From positions 1 through 10,008 of the forward strand of contig JAIDLO010000222.1 in NCBI GenBank assembly GCA_029050995.1: a DNA stretch of 10,008 bases, in the 5' to 3' direction. This DNA is from Eubacterium sp. (GTDB lineage: Bacteria > Bacillota > Clostridia > Oscillospirales > Acutalibacteraceae). Positions 1 to 6,402 of this stretch are shown here, piece by piece. The stretch's first letter is position 1, and each line of letters begins with the position of its first letter. The translations under genes were made by a program, and so were the position numbers. The notes beneath the pieces were generated by a model, which saw only the letters and a list, made by a program, of their open reading frames with translations, did not search any database and was not told the DNA's origin.

Positions 1-12
1 TGATAATATGTT

Positions 13-18
13 TATAAT
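13..18 (+). promoter_or_regulatory. Possible -10 box for the peptide-binding lipoprotein gene
   Basis: A perfect TATAAT lies about 60 bases ahead of the lipoprotein start codon. The matching -35 box would fall outside the left edge of the window, so the promoter cannot be confirmed. A second, weaker candidate is GATAAT at 52-57, which lies inside the downstream dyad. Confidence 0.35.
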
Positions 19-36
19 TTATATCTTTTCAAAAAG

Positions 37-62
37 GTTATATTATGTTATGATAATATAAC
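37..62 (+). promoter_or_regulatory. AT-rich perfect inverted repeat in the leader
   Basis: GTTATATTAT (37-46) and ATAATATAAC (53-62) are exact reverse complements separated by six bases. The dyad ends seven bases before the GGTGGTG ribosome binding site (69-75) of the gene at 81. It could be an operator or a leader hairpin. No U-tract follows, so it is not a terminator. The 9-base string TGATAATAT also occurs twice, at 1-9 and 51-59. Confidence 0.5.
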
Positions 63-80
63 TAAGTTGGTGGTGAAATT

Positions 81-1715
81 ATGAAAAGAATTATAAATAT
101 ACTATTATGCTTTTCTTTGATTGCAACGGTGTTTGCCGGCTGCTCAAATTCAAATAATTATTTAAGTGTTGTTTATCCTTTCGGCGGAAATGTTAATAGC
201 TACGATCCTCAGGTTGCATCTACTGCAGACGAATTTCTGATTATTGAAAACACATTTGAGGGCTTGGTTCGATGTGACGACGAGGGAAAAATTACCCCCG
301 GCTGTGCAGAAAGCTGGCAAGTTACGGATGCAGGATTGAAATACACCTTTCATTTATATCGCGGATTAAAATGGCATATATTTGATTCTGTTAAAGAGCG
401 AATGGGCGAGCATTATGATCCGGAGCTTACTGCATTTGACTTTGCCTTTGCTTTAAGGCGGGCAGTAGATCCCGCAACCGAAAGTCCGCTTTATTCAACT
501 GTATCCAACATTTATAATGCCGCAGAGATTAACGCAGGCTGGATAGATAAATCTCAGCTTGGCGTTAAAGCAATAGATAACTATACACTCGAAATTATGC
601 TTTCGAAGCCTGATGAGGGGTTTTTAAGAACCTTATCCACTGCTGTAGCAATGCCCTGCAATGAAGAGTTTTTCAATAAAACAAACGGCAGATACGGACT
701 TGGACTGCAATACATAATGTTTAACGGACAATTCAGAGTTACAAACGAGCTTGATAATTCTTACATATTAAAAAGCAGTTGCGGAGAAAAAGGCGCTTAT
801 AAAGGTCCTTCAAAAACAACTGTTTCCAATATAACACTGGAAATCGTTAATGATGATGAAAGCCTTGTTGAAAAGCTCAAGAGCGGCTATTACGATTCCG
901 CTTATATAAGAGGATATGAAGGTGCTGAAATCAACAGCAAAAGCGGCATCAATTTAGTTCCGTACAGCAACACAACATGGGCATTTCTGCTGAATGCAAG
1001 AAACGGAATTTTAGCATCAGCCAATGCACGAAAGGCAATCGCACTTGCTTTATCAGAGATTGATTTAGAGAATTTCACATACCTTGTAAAAGCAAAAGGC
1101 TTTATCCCCCCTTCCTGCATTCTCGGAAATGAATCCTATACCGAAAAAACAAAAAATATTATACCAAAAAGAAACACAAGCAAGGCAGTTTCGCTTTGGA
1201 AAAAAGCTGTTGAGGCAACATCAAATTATGATATTGAATTAACTGTTCTTGCTCCCGAAACAATGGAAAATGAGGCAAAGCTTTTGCTTCAAGGTGTTGA
1301 GAGCAGTATCGGCTCAATCTCCAATGCCGACGAGGACAGAAAAATCTCCTTTTCTCTTAAGCTTGAAACAAAGCCCGAAAGTGAAATTAAATCCGCCGTA
1401 AACACAGGAAATTATGACATTGCGCTTTATCCTTTAACGGCTACCGCTTCCAGCCCTGTTTCCTTCCTGAAAAGCTTTACAGACAATAATGTTACAGGCT
1501 TTAACGAAAGCAAGTTTGAAGCTGCACTGAAAAAGGCACAATCTTCAAACAGTACTTCCGATTGCCTGAATTGCGAAAAGAAGCTTTTGAACACATATTG
1601 CTACATTCCTCTGTTTTACGAATCAAGGTATTATGCAACGGCAGAGGGTATAAGCGGCGTTCAGTTTCATCCGGGTTCGGGCAGAGTAAACTTTGTAAAT
1701 ACAATTCAGGAATAA
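81..1715 (+). CDS. Peptide ABC transporter substrate-binding lipoprotein (SBP family 5, OppA-like)
   Basis: This is a secreted, lipid-anchored solute-binding protein of 544 aa that would capture extracellular oligopeptides or similar ligands for an ABC importer. A signal peptide (positive KR, hydrophobic residues 4-19) ends in the lipobox FAGC, with Cys21 as the predicted lipidated residue. The N-terminal lobe shows family-5 features: NTFEGLV at 57-63, then an AESWQVTD...YTFHLYRGLKW stretch at about 76-98, and a TAFDFAFALRRAVDP stretch at 117-131. The C-terminal YIPLFYESRYY stretch also suits the family, and the length is normal (500-600 aa). The start is supported by GGTGGTG at 69-75. No permease or ATPase gene lies in the window, so it is an orphan here and its ligand cannot be named. 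No clear terminator follows, so readthrough toward nagB is possible. Confidence 0.9.
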   Translation: MKRIINILLCFSLIATVFAGCSNSNNYLSVVYPFGGNVNSYDPQVASTADEFLIIENTFEGLVRCDDEGKITPGCAESWQVTDAGLKYTFHLYRGLKWHIFDSVKERMGEHYDPELTAFDFAFALRRAVDPATESPLYSTVSNIYNAAEINAGWIDKSQLGVKAIDNYTLEIMLSKPDEGFLRTLSTAVAMPCNEEFFNKTNGRYGLGLQYIMFNGQFRVTNELDNSYILKSSCGEKGAYKGPSKTTVSNITLEIVNDDESLVEKLKSGYYDSAYIRGYEGAEINSKSGINLVPYSNTTWAFLLNARNGILASANARKAIALALSEIDLENFTYLVKAKGFIPPSCILGNESYTEKTKNIIPKRNTSKAVSLWKKAVEATSNYDIELTVLAPETMENEAKLLLQGVESSIGSISNADEDRKISFSLKLETKPESEIKSAVNTGNYDIALYPLTATASSPVSFLKSFTDNNVTGFNESKFEAALKKAQSSNSTSDCLNCEKKLLNTYCYIPLFYESRYYATAEGISGVQFHPGSGRVNFVNTIQE

Positions 1716-1733
1716 GAACAAATCGTAAAATGA

Positions 1734-1763
1734 TTGACAGAGAGAATAATTTGATTATAATAA
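1734..1763 (+). promoter_or_regulatory. SigA-type promoter of the nagB-metG operon
   Basis: A perfect -35 TTGACA (1734-1739) and a perfect -10 TATAAT (1758-1763) are separated by 18 bases. It lies 19 bases after the lipoprotein stop codon and 46 bases ahead of nagB. I saw no convincing catabolite-control or GntR-type operator in this short gap. Confidence 0.8.
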
Positions 1764-1809
1764 TTATAGAAAAATATTACTAATTATAAAAGTAAAGGGG
1801 AATATTATT

Positions 1810-2535
1810 ATGAATGTACTTATTTATGACAACGAAGAGCAGATTGGTGTTGCAGCAGGCAACTATATGTGCGGACAGGTTCTTCAGAAGCCAAATTCTG
1901 TTTTAGGCCTTGCAACAGGCTCTACACCTTTAAAGCCATATGGTCAGATGATAGAGCTTTTCAAAAAAGGTGCTATTGATTTTTCAAAGGTTACAACCTT
2001 TAACCTTGATGAATATGTAAACCTTGATGTTGAAGATGTAAATTCATATCATTCTTTTATGCACAAAAATCTTTTTGACCACATCAATATTCCGGAAGAA
2101 AGCATAAACTTTCTTAACGGAAATGCAGAGGATTTAGAGCAGGAATGTGCAGACTATGAAAACAGAATCAAGGAAGCCGGCGGTATTGACATTCAGCTTC
2201 TCGGCATAGGCTCTAACGGTCACATTGCCTTCAACGAGCCAAGCGACTGCTTCCAGCGCTGGAGCCATGTTGTTGAGCTTAAGGAAAGCACTGTTAAGGA
2301 CAACAGCCGATTCTTCAAATCCATAGAAGAGGTGCCTACCAAGGCTGTAACTATGGGTATCGGCTCTATTATGCAGGCTAAGAAAATCTTAATCATTGCT
2401 CTTGGTAAGAATAAGGCAAAAGCTATAAAGCAGCTTATTAACGGAAATGTTACACCAATGTGCCCTGCTTCCGTTTTACAGTTCCATACGGATGTTACCC
2501 TTATGTTGGACAGAGATGCTGCATCATTACTTTAA
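1810..2535 (+). CDS. nagB: Glucosamine-6-phosphate deaminase
   Basis: This cytoplasmic enzyme converts glucosamine-6-phosphate to fructose-6-phosphate and ammonia, feeding amino sugars (N-acetylglucosamine, recycled peptidoglycan) into glycolysis. At 241 aa it matches the short form typical of Bacillota rather than the 266-aa allosteric E. coli enzyme. Visible signatures are the phosphate-binding LGLATGSTP loop (32-40), FNLDEY with catalytic Asp67 (64-69), and GSNGHIAFNEP (134-144) with His138 and Glu143 of the ring-opening/proton relay. Asn136 sits where E. coli has Asp141, a substitution I recall from other Gram-positive NagBs. The ribosome binding site AAAGGGG (1794-1800) fixes the start. 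It is the first gene of a four-gene run. No nagA, nagE or regulator of the nag family is adjacent, which is unusual for a dedicated GlcNAc locus. Confidence 0.95.
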   Translation: MNVLIYDNEEQIGVAAGNYMCGQVLQKPNSVLGLATGSTPLKPYGQMIELFKKGAIDFSKVTTFNLDEYVNLDVEDVNSYHSFMHKNLFDHINIPEESINFLNGNAEDLEQECADYENRIKEAGGIDIQLLGIGSNGHIAFNEPSDCFQRWSHVVELKESTVKDNSRFFKSIEEVPTKAVTMGIGSIMQAKKILIIALGKNKAKAIKQLINGNVTPMCPASVLQFHTDVTLMLDRDAASLL

Positions 2536-2553
2536 CGAAAGGAATTATAAACC

Positions 2554-3111
2554 ATGACGAAAAAAGAAAAGGAAGAAATGGCAAAACGCAACAAGAATAA
2601 AAATATAGCTATCTTTGTTTTAGTTGTTTTATTAATTGCTGTTATTGCATTTTTCCTGTTTAAAGAAGGCGTTATTGATTTCAGCGGAAAAGGAACTACT
2701 GCGCCTGACACAACCAATTCTGTTTCCGATACTGTTAATGATTATCCAAATAATGATAACAACAATGTATCAATAGATAATGAAAACGAAACAAAAGAAG
2801 ACGAAACGGACGAAACCACTTCTGAGGAAGATACGGAAGACAACGGCGAAAGCGAGAAAAAGAACGAAAATGACGGCAAGGTTTATGCTGCTTCACTTCC
2901 GCTTACCGATAATGATGCCATTGCTATCTTAAAATCAAGATATGGTTCGGGATACAGAATAAACAGAACAAGTCAAAACGGAGCTAATACAAATTATGCT
3001 GTATACAAGGATGAAGACAGATATGCATCAGTAAGTGTAAATCTTTCAACCGGAGAAGCAACCGAGTATATTATTGACACAGGAAAACAAACCAGCTTCA
3101 ACCTTTTATAA
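2554..3111 (+). CDS. Membrane-anchored protein with acidic linker, function unknown
   Basis: I do not recognise a named family. The 185-aa protein has a short, very basic N-terminus (KKEKEEMAKRNKNK), one transmembrane helix at about 18-36, and a low-complexity Asn/Asp/Glu/Thr-rich linker at about 48-108. A compact C-terminal domain follows (about 115-185). That domain (helix DNDAIAILKSRYG, then strands ending VSVNLSTGEATEYIID) has the helix-plus-strands outline and 'TGE' turn of PepSY-like domains, which is only a suggestion. The positive-inside rule places the N-terminus in the cytoplasm and the domain outside. It follows nagB by 18 bases and precedes metG by 19, so it is very likely co-transcribed. 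The start uses AAAGGA at 2538-2543. An alternative ATG at 2578, preceded by GGAAGAA, would shorten it by eight residues. Confidence 0.8.
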   Translation: MTKKEKEEMAKRNKNKNIAIFVLVVLLIAVIAFFLFKEGVIDFSGKGTTAPDTTNSVSDTVNDYPNNDNNNVSIDNENETKEDETDETTSEEDTEDNGESEKKNENDGKVYAASLPLTDNDAIAILKSRYGSGYRINRTSQNGANTNYAVYKDEDRYASVSVNLSTGEATEYIIDTGKQTSFNLL

Positions 3112-3117
3112 TAATTG

Positions 3118-3126
3118 AAAGGAGAT
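3118..3126 (+). promoter_or_regulatory. Consensus ribosome binding site of metG
   Basis: AAAGGAGAT is a near-perfect anti-16S match, placed four bases before the metG ATG at 3131. It supports strong independent initiation within the operon. Confidence 0.75.
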
Positions 3127-3130
3127 CAAA

Positions 3131-5083
3131 ATGGCAGATAAAGAAAAATTTTATATAACAACCCCTATATATTATCCATCAGGCAATCCGCATATCGGAC
3201 ATTGCTATACAACAGTTGCCTGCGACTCTATCGCAAGATACAAAAGACTGCAGGGCAAAGATGTTATGTTTCTTACAGGAACAGACGAACACGGCTTAAA
3301 GATTGAGCAGAAGGCTGCTGAAAAAGGAATTACGCCTAAAGAATATGTTGACGAAATCGTTGAAATATTCAAAAATCTCTGGAGCTATATGAATATCGAC
3401 TATGACAGATATATCAGAACGACAGATGATTATCACATTGAAACTGTTCAGAAAATATTCAAAGAGCTTTATGACAGAGGCTATATCTATAAAGGAAAGT
3501 ATACAGGCAAATACTGCACACCTTGCGAGTCCTTCTGGACAGACAGCCAGCTTGTTGACGGCAAATGCCCGGACTGTGGCAGAGATGTTGTTGAAGCATC
3601 CGAAGAGGCATATTTCTTTAAAATGGCTCCATTTGCTGAAAGAATTGAAAAGCTTTTAACCGAAACAGATTATCTTCAGCCAAAATCGAGAGCAACCGAG
3701 CTTGTTAACAACTTTATTAAGCCCGGACTTGAAGATTTATGCGTTTCAAGAACCTCATTTACCTGGGGTATTCCTGTTACCTTTGATGAAAAACATGTTG
3801 TTTATGTTTGGATTGATGCGCTTTCAAACTATATCAGCGCACTCGGCTATCTGAACAATGCATACAGCGATTATGATAAATTCTGGCCTGCAAATGTTCA
3901 TATGGTTGCGAAAGACATTATGCGTTTCCACGCAATCATCTGGCCTGCAATGCTTATGGCGCTTGAGCTTCCGCTTCCAAAGCATCTTGCAGTTCACGGC
4001 TGGATAACCTTTAACGGACAGAAAATGTCTAAATCAATCGGAAATGTTGTTGACCCGTTCGTACTTGGCGAAAGATATGGCTGTGACGCTATCAGATACC
4101 ATATTTTAAGAGAAATGGCTCTTGGAGCAGACAGCTCATTCTCAAACGAAATTATGATAAACCGTATCAATTCAGACCTTGCAAATGATTTGGGAAATCT
4201 TGTTTCAAGAACAGTTGCAATGGTTGAAAAGTATTTCGGCGGAACACTTCCAACAGAAAGAGAAGCAGAGGAAATTGATAATGAGCTTATCAATATGATT
4301 ATTTCACTTCGTGATAAAACAGATAATTTCATTGATGAAACACAGCTTAACAATGCACTTGCAGAAATCTTTAAGGTTATTTCAAGAGCAAATAAATATA
4401 TTGATGAAACAACACCTTGGATTTTAGGAAAGGATGAAAGCAAAAAGGCTCGTCTTGCTTCCGTGCTTTATAATCTTCTTGAAGCAATCCGAGTAAGCAC
4501 TACCCTTCTTTCCTGCTTTATGCCGACAACAATGCCAAAGGTTTGGGAACAGATTGGTGCAGACGAAAGCCTTATTACTTATGAAAACGCAGGAAAAATC
4601 GGCGTTCTTCCGCTTGATATAACTGTTAAGAAAGGTCCTGCTCTTTTCCCGAGAATTGATGTTGAAAAAGAAATTGAAGAGCTTAATGCACTGATTCAGA
4701 AACAGATCGACGAAGCAGCTGCTAAGGCTGAAGCAAAGCCGGAAATTGAACAGCTTCCCGAAATTCAGTTTGATGATTTTACAAAGGTTGAGCTTCGTGT
4801 TGCAAAAATTCTTGAATGTGAGCCTGTTAAAAGAGCGAAAAAGCTTCTTAAACTTCAGGTTGATGACGGAACAGATCAGCCAAGGCAGATTGTTTCGGGT
4901 ATTTCACAATGGTATAAGCCCGAAGATTTAATTGGAAAATCCGTTATTATCGTTGCAAACCTTAAGCCTGCAAAGCTCTGCGGAGAAATGAGCTACGGTA
5001 TGCTTCTTGCAGGCGATACAGCAGACGGCGATGTTCAGGTTGCATTTATTGACGGAATCGAACCGGGAACGAAATTAAGATAA
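3131..5083 (+). CDS. metG: Methionyl-tRNA synthetase with C-terminal tRNA-binding domain
   Basis: This essential class I aminoacyl-tRNA synthetase charges tRNA-Met with methionine at the cost of ATP. The 650-aa chain has the full domain order. The Rossmann catalytic core carries HIGH (21-24) and KMSKS (298-302). The connective-peptide zinc knuckle has the cysteine pairs Cys129/Cys132 and Cys146/Cys149. An alpha-helical anticodon-binding domain occupies about 340-510 (the NKYIDETTPW stretch at 421-430 is typical), followed by a charged Ala/Glu/Lys linker. A Trbp111/EMAP-like OB-fold tRNA-binding domain fills about 547-650 (FDDFTKVELRVAKILE, then SYGMLLAG). The length matches the dimeric, OB-tailed form common in Bacillota. 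It is the third gene of the operon, and its TAA shares one base with the start of the next gene. I found no T-box leader upstream, so regulation seems to come from the operon promoter. Confidence 0.98.
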   Translation: MADKEKFYITTPIYYPSGNPHIGHCYTTVACDSIARYKRLQGKDVMFLTGTDEHGLKIEQKAAEKGITPKEYVDEIVEIFKNLWSYMNIDYDRYIRTTDDYHIETVQKIFKELYDRGYIYKGKYTGKYCTPCESFWTDSQLVDGKCPDCGRDVVEASEEAYFFKMAPFAERIEKLLTETDYLQPKSRATELVNNFIKPGLEDLCVSRTSFTWGIPVTFDEKHVVYVWIDALSNYISALGYLNNAYSDYDKFWPANVHMVAKDIMRFHAIIWPAMLMALELPLPKHLAVHGWITFNGQKMSKSIGNVVDPFVLGERYGCDAIRYHILREMALGADSSFSNEIMINRINSDLANDLGNLVSRTVAMVEKYFGGTLPTEREAEEIDNELINMIISLRDKTDNFIDETQLNNALAEIFKVISRANKYIDETTPWILGKDESKKARLASVLYNLLEAIRVSTTLLSCFMPTTMPKVWEQIGADESLITYENAGKIGVLPLDITVKKGPALFPRIDVEKEIEELNALIQKQIDEAAAKAEAKPEIEQLPEIQFDDFTKVELRVAKILECEPVKRAKKLLKLQVDDGTDQPRQIVSGISQWYKPEDLIGKSVIIVANLKPAKLCGEMSYGMLLAGDTADGDVQVAFIDGIEPGTKLR

Positions 5084-5847
5084 TGTATACGAATATTTTT
5101 GATACACACAGCCATTATGATGATAAACAGTTCAATGCAGACAGAGGCGAGCTGTTGCAATCACTTGAAGAAAAAGGCGTATGCAATATAGTTAGCTGCG
5201 GCTGTGATATAGAAACAACTGAATTCAACAAAAAGCTTTCTGACGAACACAGCTTTTTCTATTTTGCCGCTGGCTTTCATCCCGAATGTCTTGAAGGTGC
5301 AAATTTATCCGATTTGGAAAAAATCAAGGAATATGCTGCATATGAAAAATGCGTTGCAATCGGCGAAATAGGGCTCGATTACCATTGGATGAGCAGCAGC
5401 AAGGAAAAGCAAAAGGATTTCTTTAAAGCGCAGATTGAGATTGCAAAATCGCTTGATATGCCTGTTATCGTGCATGACAGAGAGGCACACGGCGATACGC
5501 TTGATCTGTTAAAAGAAACAAAGCCGAAGGGCGTTGTTCACTGCTTTTCAGGCTCTAAAGAAATGGCAAGAGAAATCATAAAGCTTGGCATGTACATAGG
5601 CTTAAACGGCGTTGTAACCTTTAAGAATGCAAGAAAAAGTCTTGAGGTTGTTAAGGAAATACCGATTGAACGCCTTGTGCTTGAAACAGACTGCCCTTAC
5701 CTTGCTCCCGAGCCTGTAAGAGGCAAACGCAACGATTCATCACTGATACCGCATATTGCTGAAAAAATCGCATACGAGCTTGATATGGATGCACAGACAT
5801 TACTGAATATCACAACAGAAAATGCAAAAAGGCTCTATAATTTATAA
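5083..5847 (+). CDS. TatD-family metal-dependent hydrolase (DNase)
   Basis: This is a TIM-barrel metallohydrolase of the amidohydrolase superfamily, whose characterised members act as 3'-5' DNases or in DNA/RNA quality control. The 254-aa length is typical. The metal-binding set is complete: DTHSH with His9 and His11, Glu95 in GEIGLDYH (94-101), His131 in VIVHDREAH, His153 in VHCFSGS, and Asp203 in ETDCPYLAPEP. The ATG overlaps the metG stop codon as TAATG, and no separate strong ribosome binding site is visible, so translation is probably coupled to metG. The metG-tatD pairing is a common arrangement in Bacillota. Here the usual followers rnmV and ksgA are absent, and the operon ends directly after this gene. 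The exact substrate is not established from sequence. Confidence 0.93.
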   Translation: MYTNIFDTHSHYDDKQFNADRGELLQSLEEKGVCNIVSCGCDIETTEFNKKLSDEHSFFYFAAGFHPECLEGANLSDLEKIKEYAAYEKCVAIGEIGLDYHWMSSSKEKQKDFFKAQIEIAKSLDMPVIVHDREAHGDTLDLLKETKPKGVVHCFSGSKEMAREIIKLGMYIGLNGVVTFKNARKSLEVVKEIPIERLVLETDCPYLAPEPVRGKRNDSSLIPHIAEKIAYELDMDAQTLLNITTENAKRLYNL

Positions 5848-5850
5848 ACA

Positions 5851-5880
5851 AAAAAAGCAGTTCATTTGAACTGCTTTTTT
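5851..5880. terminator. Bidirectional intrinsic terminator between converging transcripts
   Basis: The arms AAAAAAGCAGTTCA (5851-5864) and TGAACTGCTTTTTT (5867-5880) are perfectly complementary. The stable core is GCAGTTC/GAACTGC with a four-base loop. A run of seven Ts follows on each strand, so it can end both the tatD transcript (plus) and the xre transcript (minus). It starts four bases after the tatD stop and lies 14 bases from the xre stop. Confidence 0.9.
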
Positions 5881-5894
5881 TATGTACATATTTT

Positions 5895-6335
5895 TTATAA
5901 ATCTTTTTTCTCATAAAGATATTGGATTACATCATTTTTATCTTCATTGGAAATTTTGCGAAACTTTTTCATCATTAAAATCTCAAGGTTTGAAAGATCG
6001 CCCAAATCATCCTCAACAACCTTTATTTCAGCCTGGGGCTGGCGAATAATAAAGCTTTTGTTTTTATCCTTTTCGCTGTAGGTTGCCGTAATCTTCTTTT
6101 CCCCGCCGGACTTTTTATCTGTTCTGCCCATAAGGTAATCAATTGTAACACCATAGAAATCGGCGATTTTGATATACACATCTTCTTTGGGGAAGCTGCT
6201 TGTTTCATATTTTCTGTAATTCTGATAATCAATGCCGATTGCCTCGGCAGCCTGCCTTTGATTCAGCCCTTTTGATTTTCTTAATTCAATAAGCCTTTCC
6301 GCAAGTGCTGTTCGCTCTTTTGGTTTATCGTTCAT
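5895..6335 (-). CDS. XRE/Cro-type helix-turn-helix transcriptional regulator
   Basis: This is a DNA-binding regulator of 146 aa. The HTH_3-type domain spans about 11-71: the LRKSKGLNQRQAAEAIGI helices, the recognition helix around YQNYRKYETSS, and the closing segment IADFYGVTIDYLMGRTD, a hallmark ending of this family. The C-terminal half (about 80-146) is charged, has no recognisable sensor or peptidase domain, and ends in a probable helix pair (FRKISNEDKNDVIQYLYEKK). The chosen start at 6335 is preceded by a very strong GGAGGTG. A longer reading to 6392 would place the promoter inside the coding region and is rejected. It sits downstream of dacA on the same strand but has its own promoter with a dyad, which suggests autoregulation. 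Its targets are unknown. Confidence 0.9.
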   Translation of the reverse strand: MNDKPKERTALAERLIELRKSKGLNQRQAAEAIGIDYQNYRKYETSSFPKEDVYIKIADFYGVTIDYLMGRTDKKSGGEKKITATYSEKDKNKSFIIRQPQAEIKVVEDDLGDLSNLEILMMKKFRKISNEDKNDVIQYLYEKKDL

Positions 6336-6344
6336 ACAAAAAAA

Positions 6345-6356
6345 CACCTCCCCTTT
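6345..6356 (-). promoter_or_regulatory. Strong ribosome binding site deciding the xre start
   Basis: Read on the minus strand the site is AAAGGGGAGGTG, with nine bases between GGAGGTG and the ATG at 6335. This selects the 146-aa form over the 165-aa reading. Confidence 0.8.
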
Positions 6357-6363
6357 CGTGCTT

Positions 6364-6392
6364 ATTATACAGGATAATCCGATTTTGGTCAA
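6364..6392 (-). promoter_or_regulatory. SigA-type promoter of the XRE regulator
   Basis: On the minus strand TTGACC (6387-6392) and a perfect TATAAT (6364-6369) are separated by exactly 17 bases. The promoter lies in the gap between the dacA stop and xre, so the regulator can be made without dacA readthrough. Confidence 0.85.
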
Positions 6393-6402
6393 ACCGATTA
6401 TC
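6373..6402 (-). promoter_or_regulatory. Candidate operator dyad over the xre promoter
   Basis: GATAATC and GATTATC are exact inverted repeats (6373-6379 and 6396-6402) separated by 16 bases. They flank the -35 box and overlap the dacA stop codon (6398-6400). A smaller near-centred palindrome, TTTG-AC-CAAA, lies between them and includes the -35 box. The geometry would let a bound dimer block RNA polymerase. The link to the XRE protein is inference from position. Confidence 0.5.

Noticed and set aside
1716..1809. Terminator or riboswitch between the lipoprotein gene and nagB
   Set aside because: The gap is 94 bases, AT-rich, with only imperfect short repeats and no stem followed by a T-run. 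It is fully explained by a promoter and ribosome binding site.
2810..2880. Acidic low-complexity stretch considered as a coding repeat or frameshift
   Set aside because: The frame is continuous, codons vary, and no period is seen. It reads as a normal flexible linker.
3112..3130. T-box leader for metG
   Set aside because: Only 19 bases separate it from the preceding gene, far too short, and no T-box consensus is seen upstream of the operon either.
3994..4443. 149-codon open frame on the minus strand within metG
   Set aside because: It lies wholly opposite conserved metG codons, including KMSKS, has no ribosome binding site and low-complexity Ser/Ile/Leu content. It is a shadow of the real gene.
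6336..6392. Nineteen-residue N-terminal extension of the XRE regulator
   Set aside because: It would place the GGAGGTG site and the -10/-35 boxes inside the coding region. The ATG at 6335 has ideal spacing.
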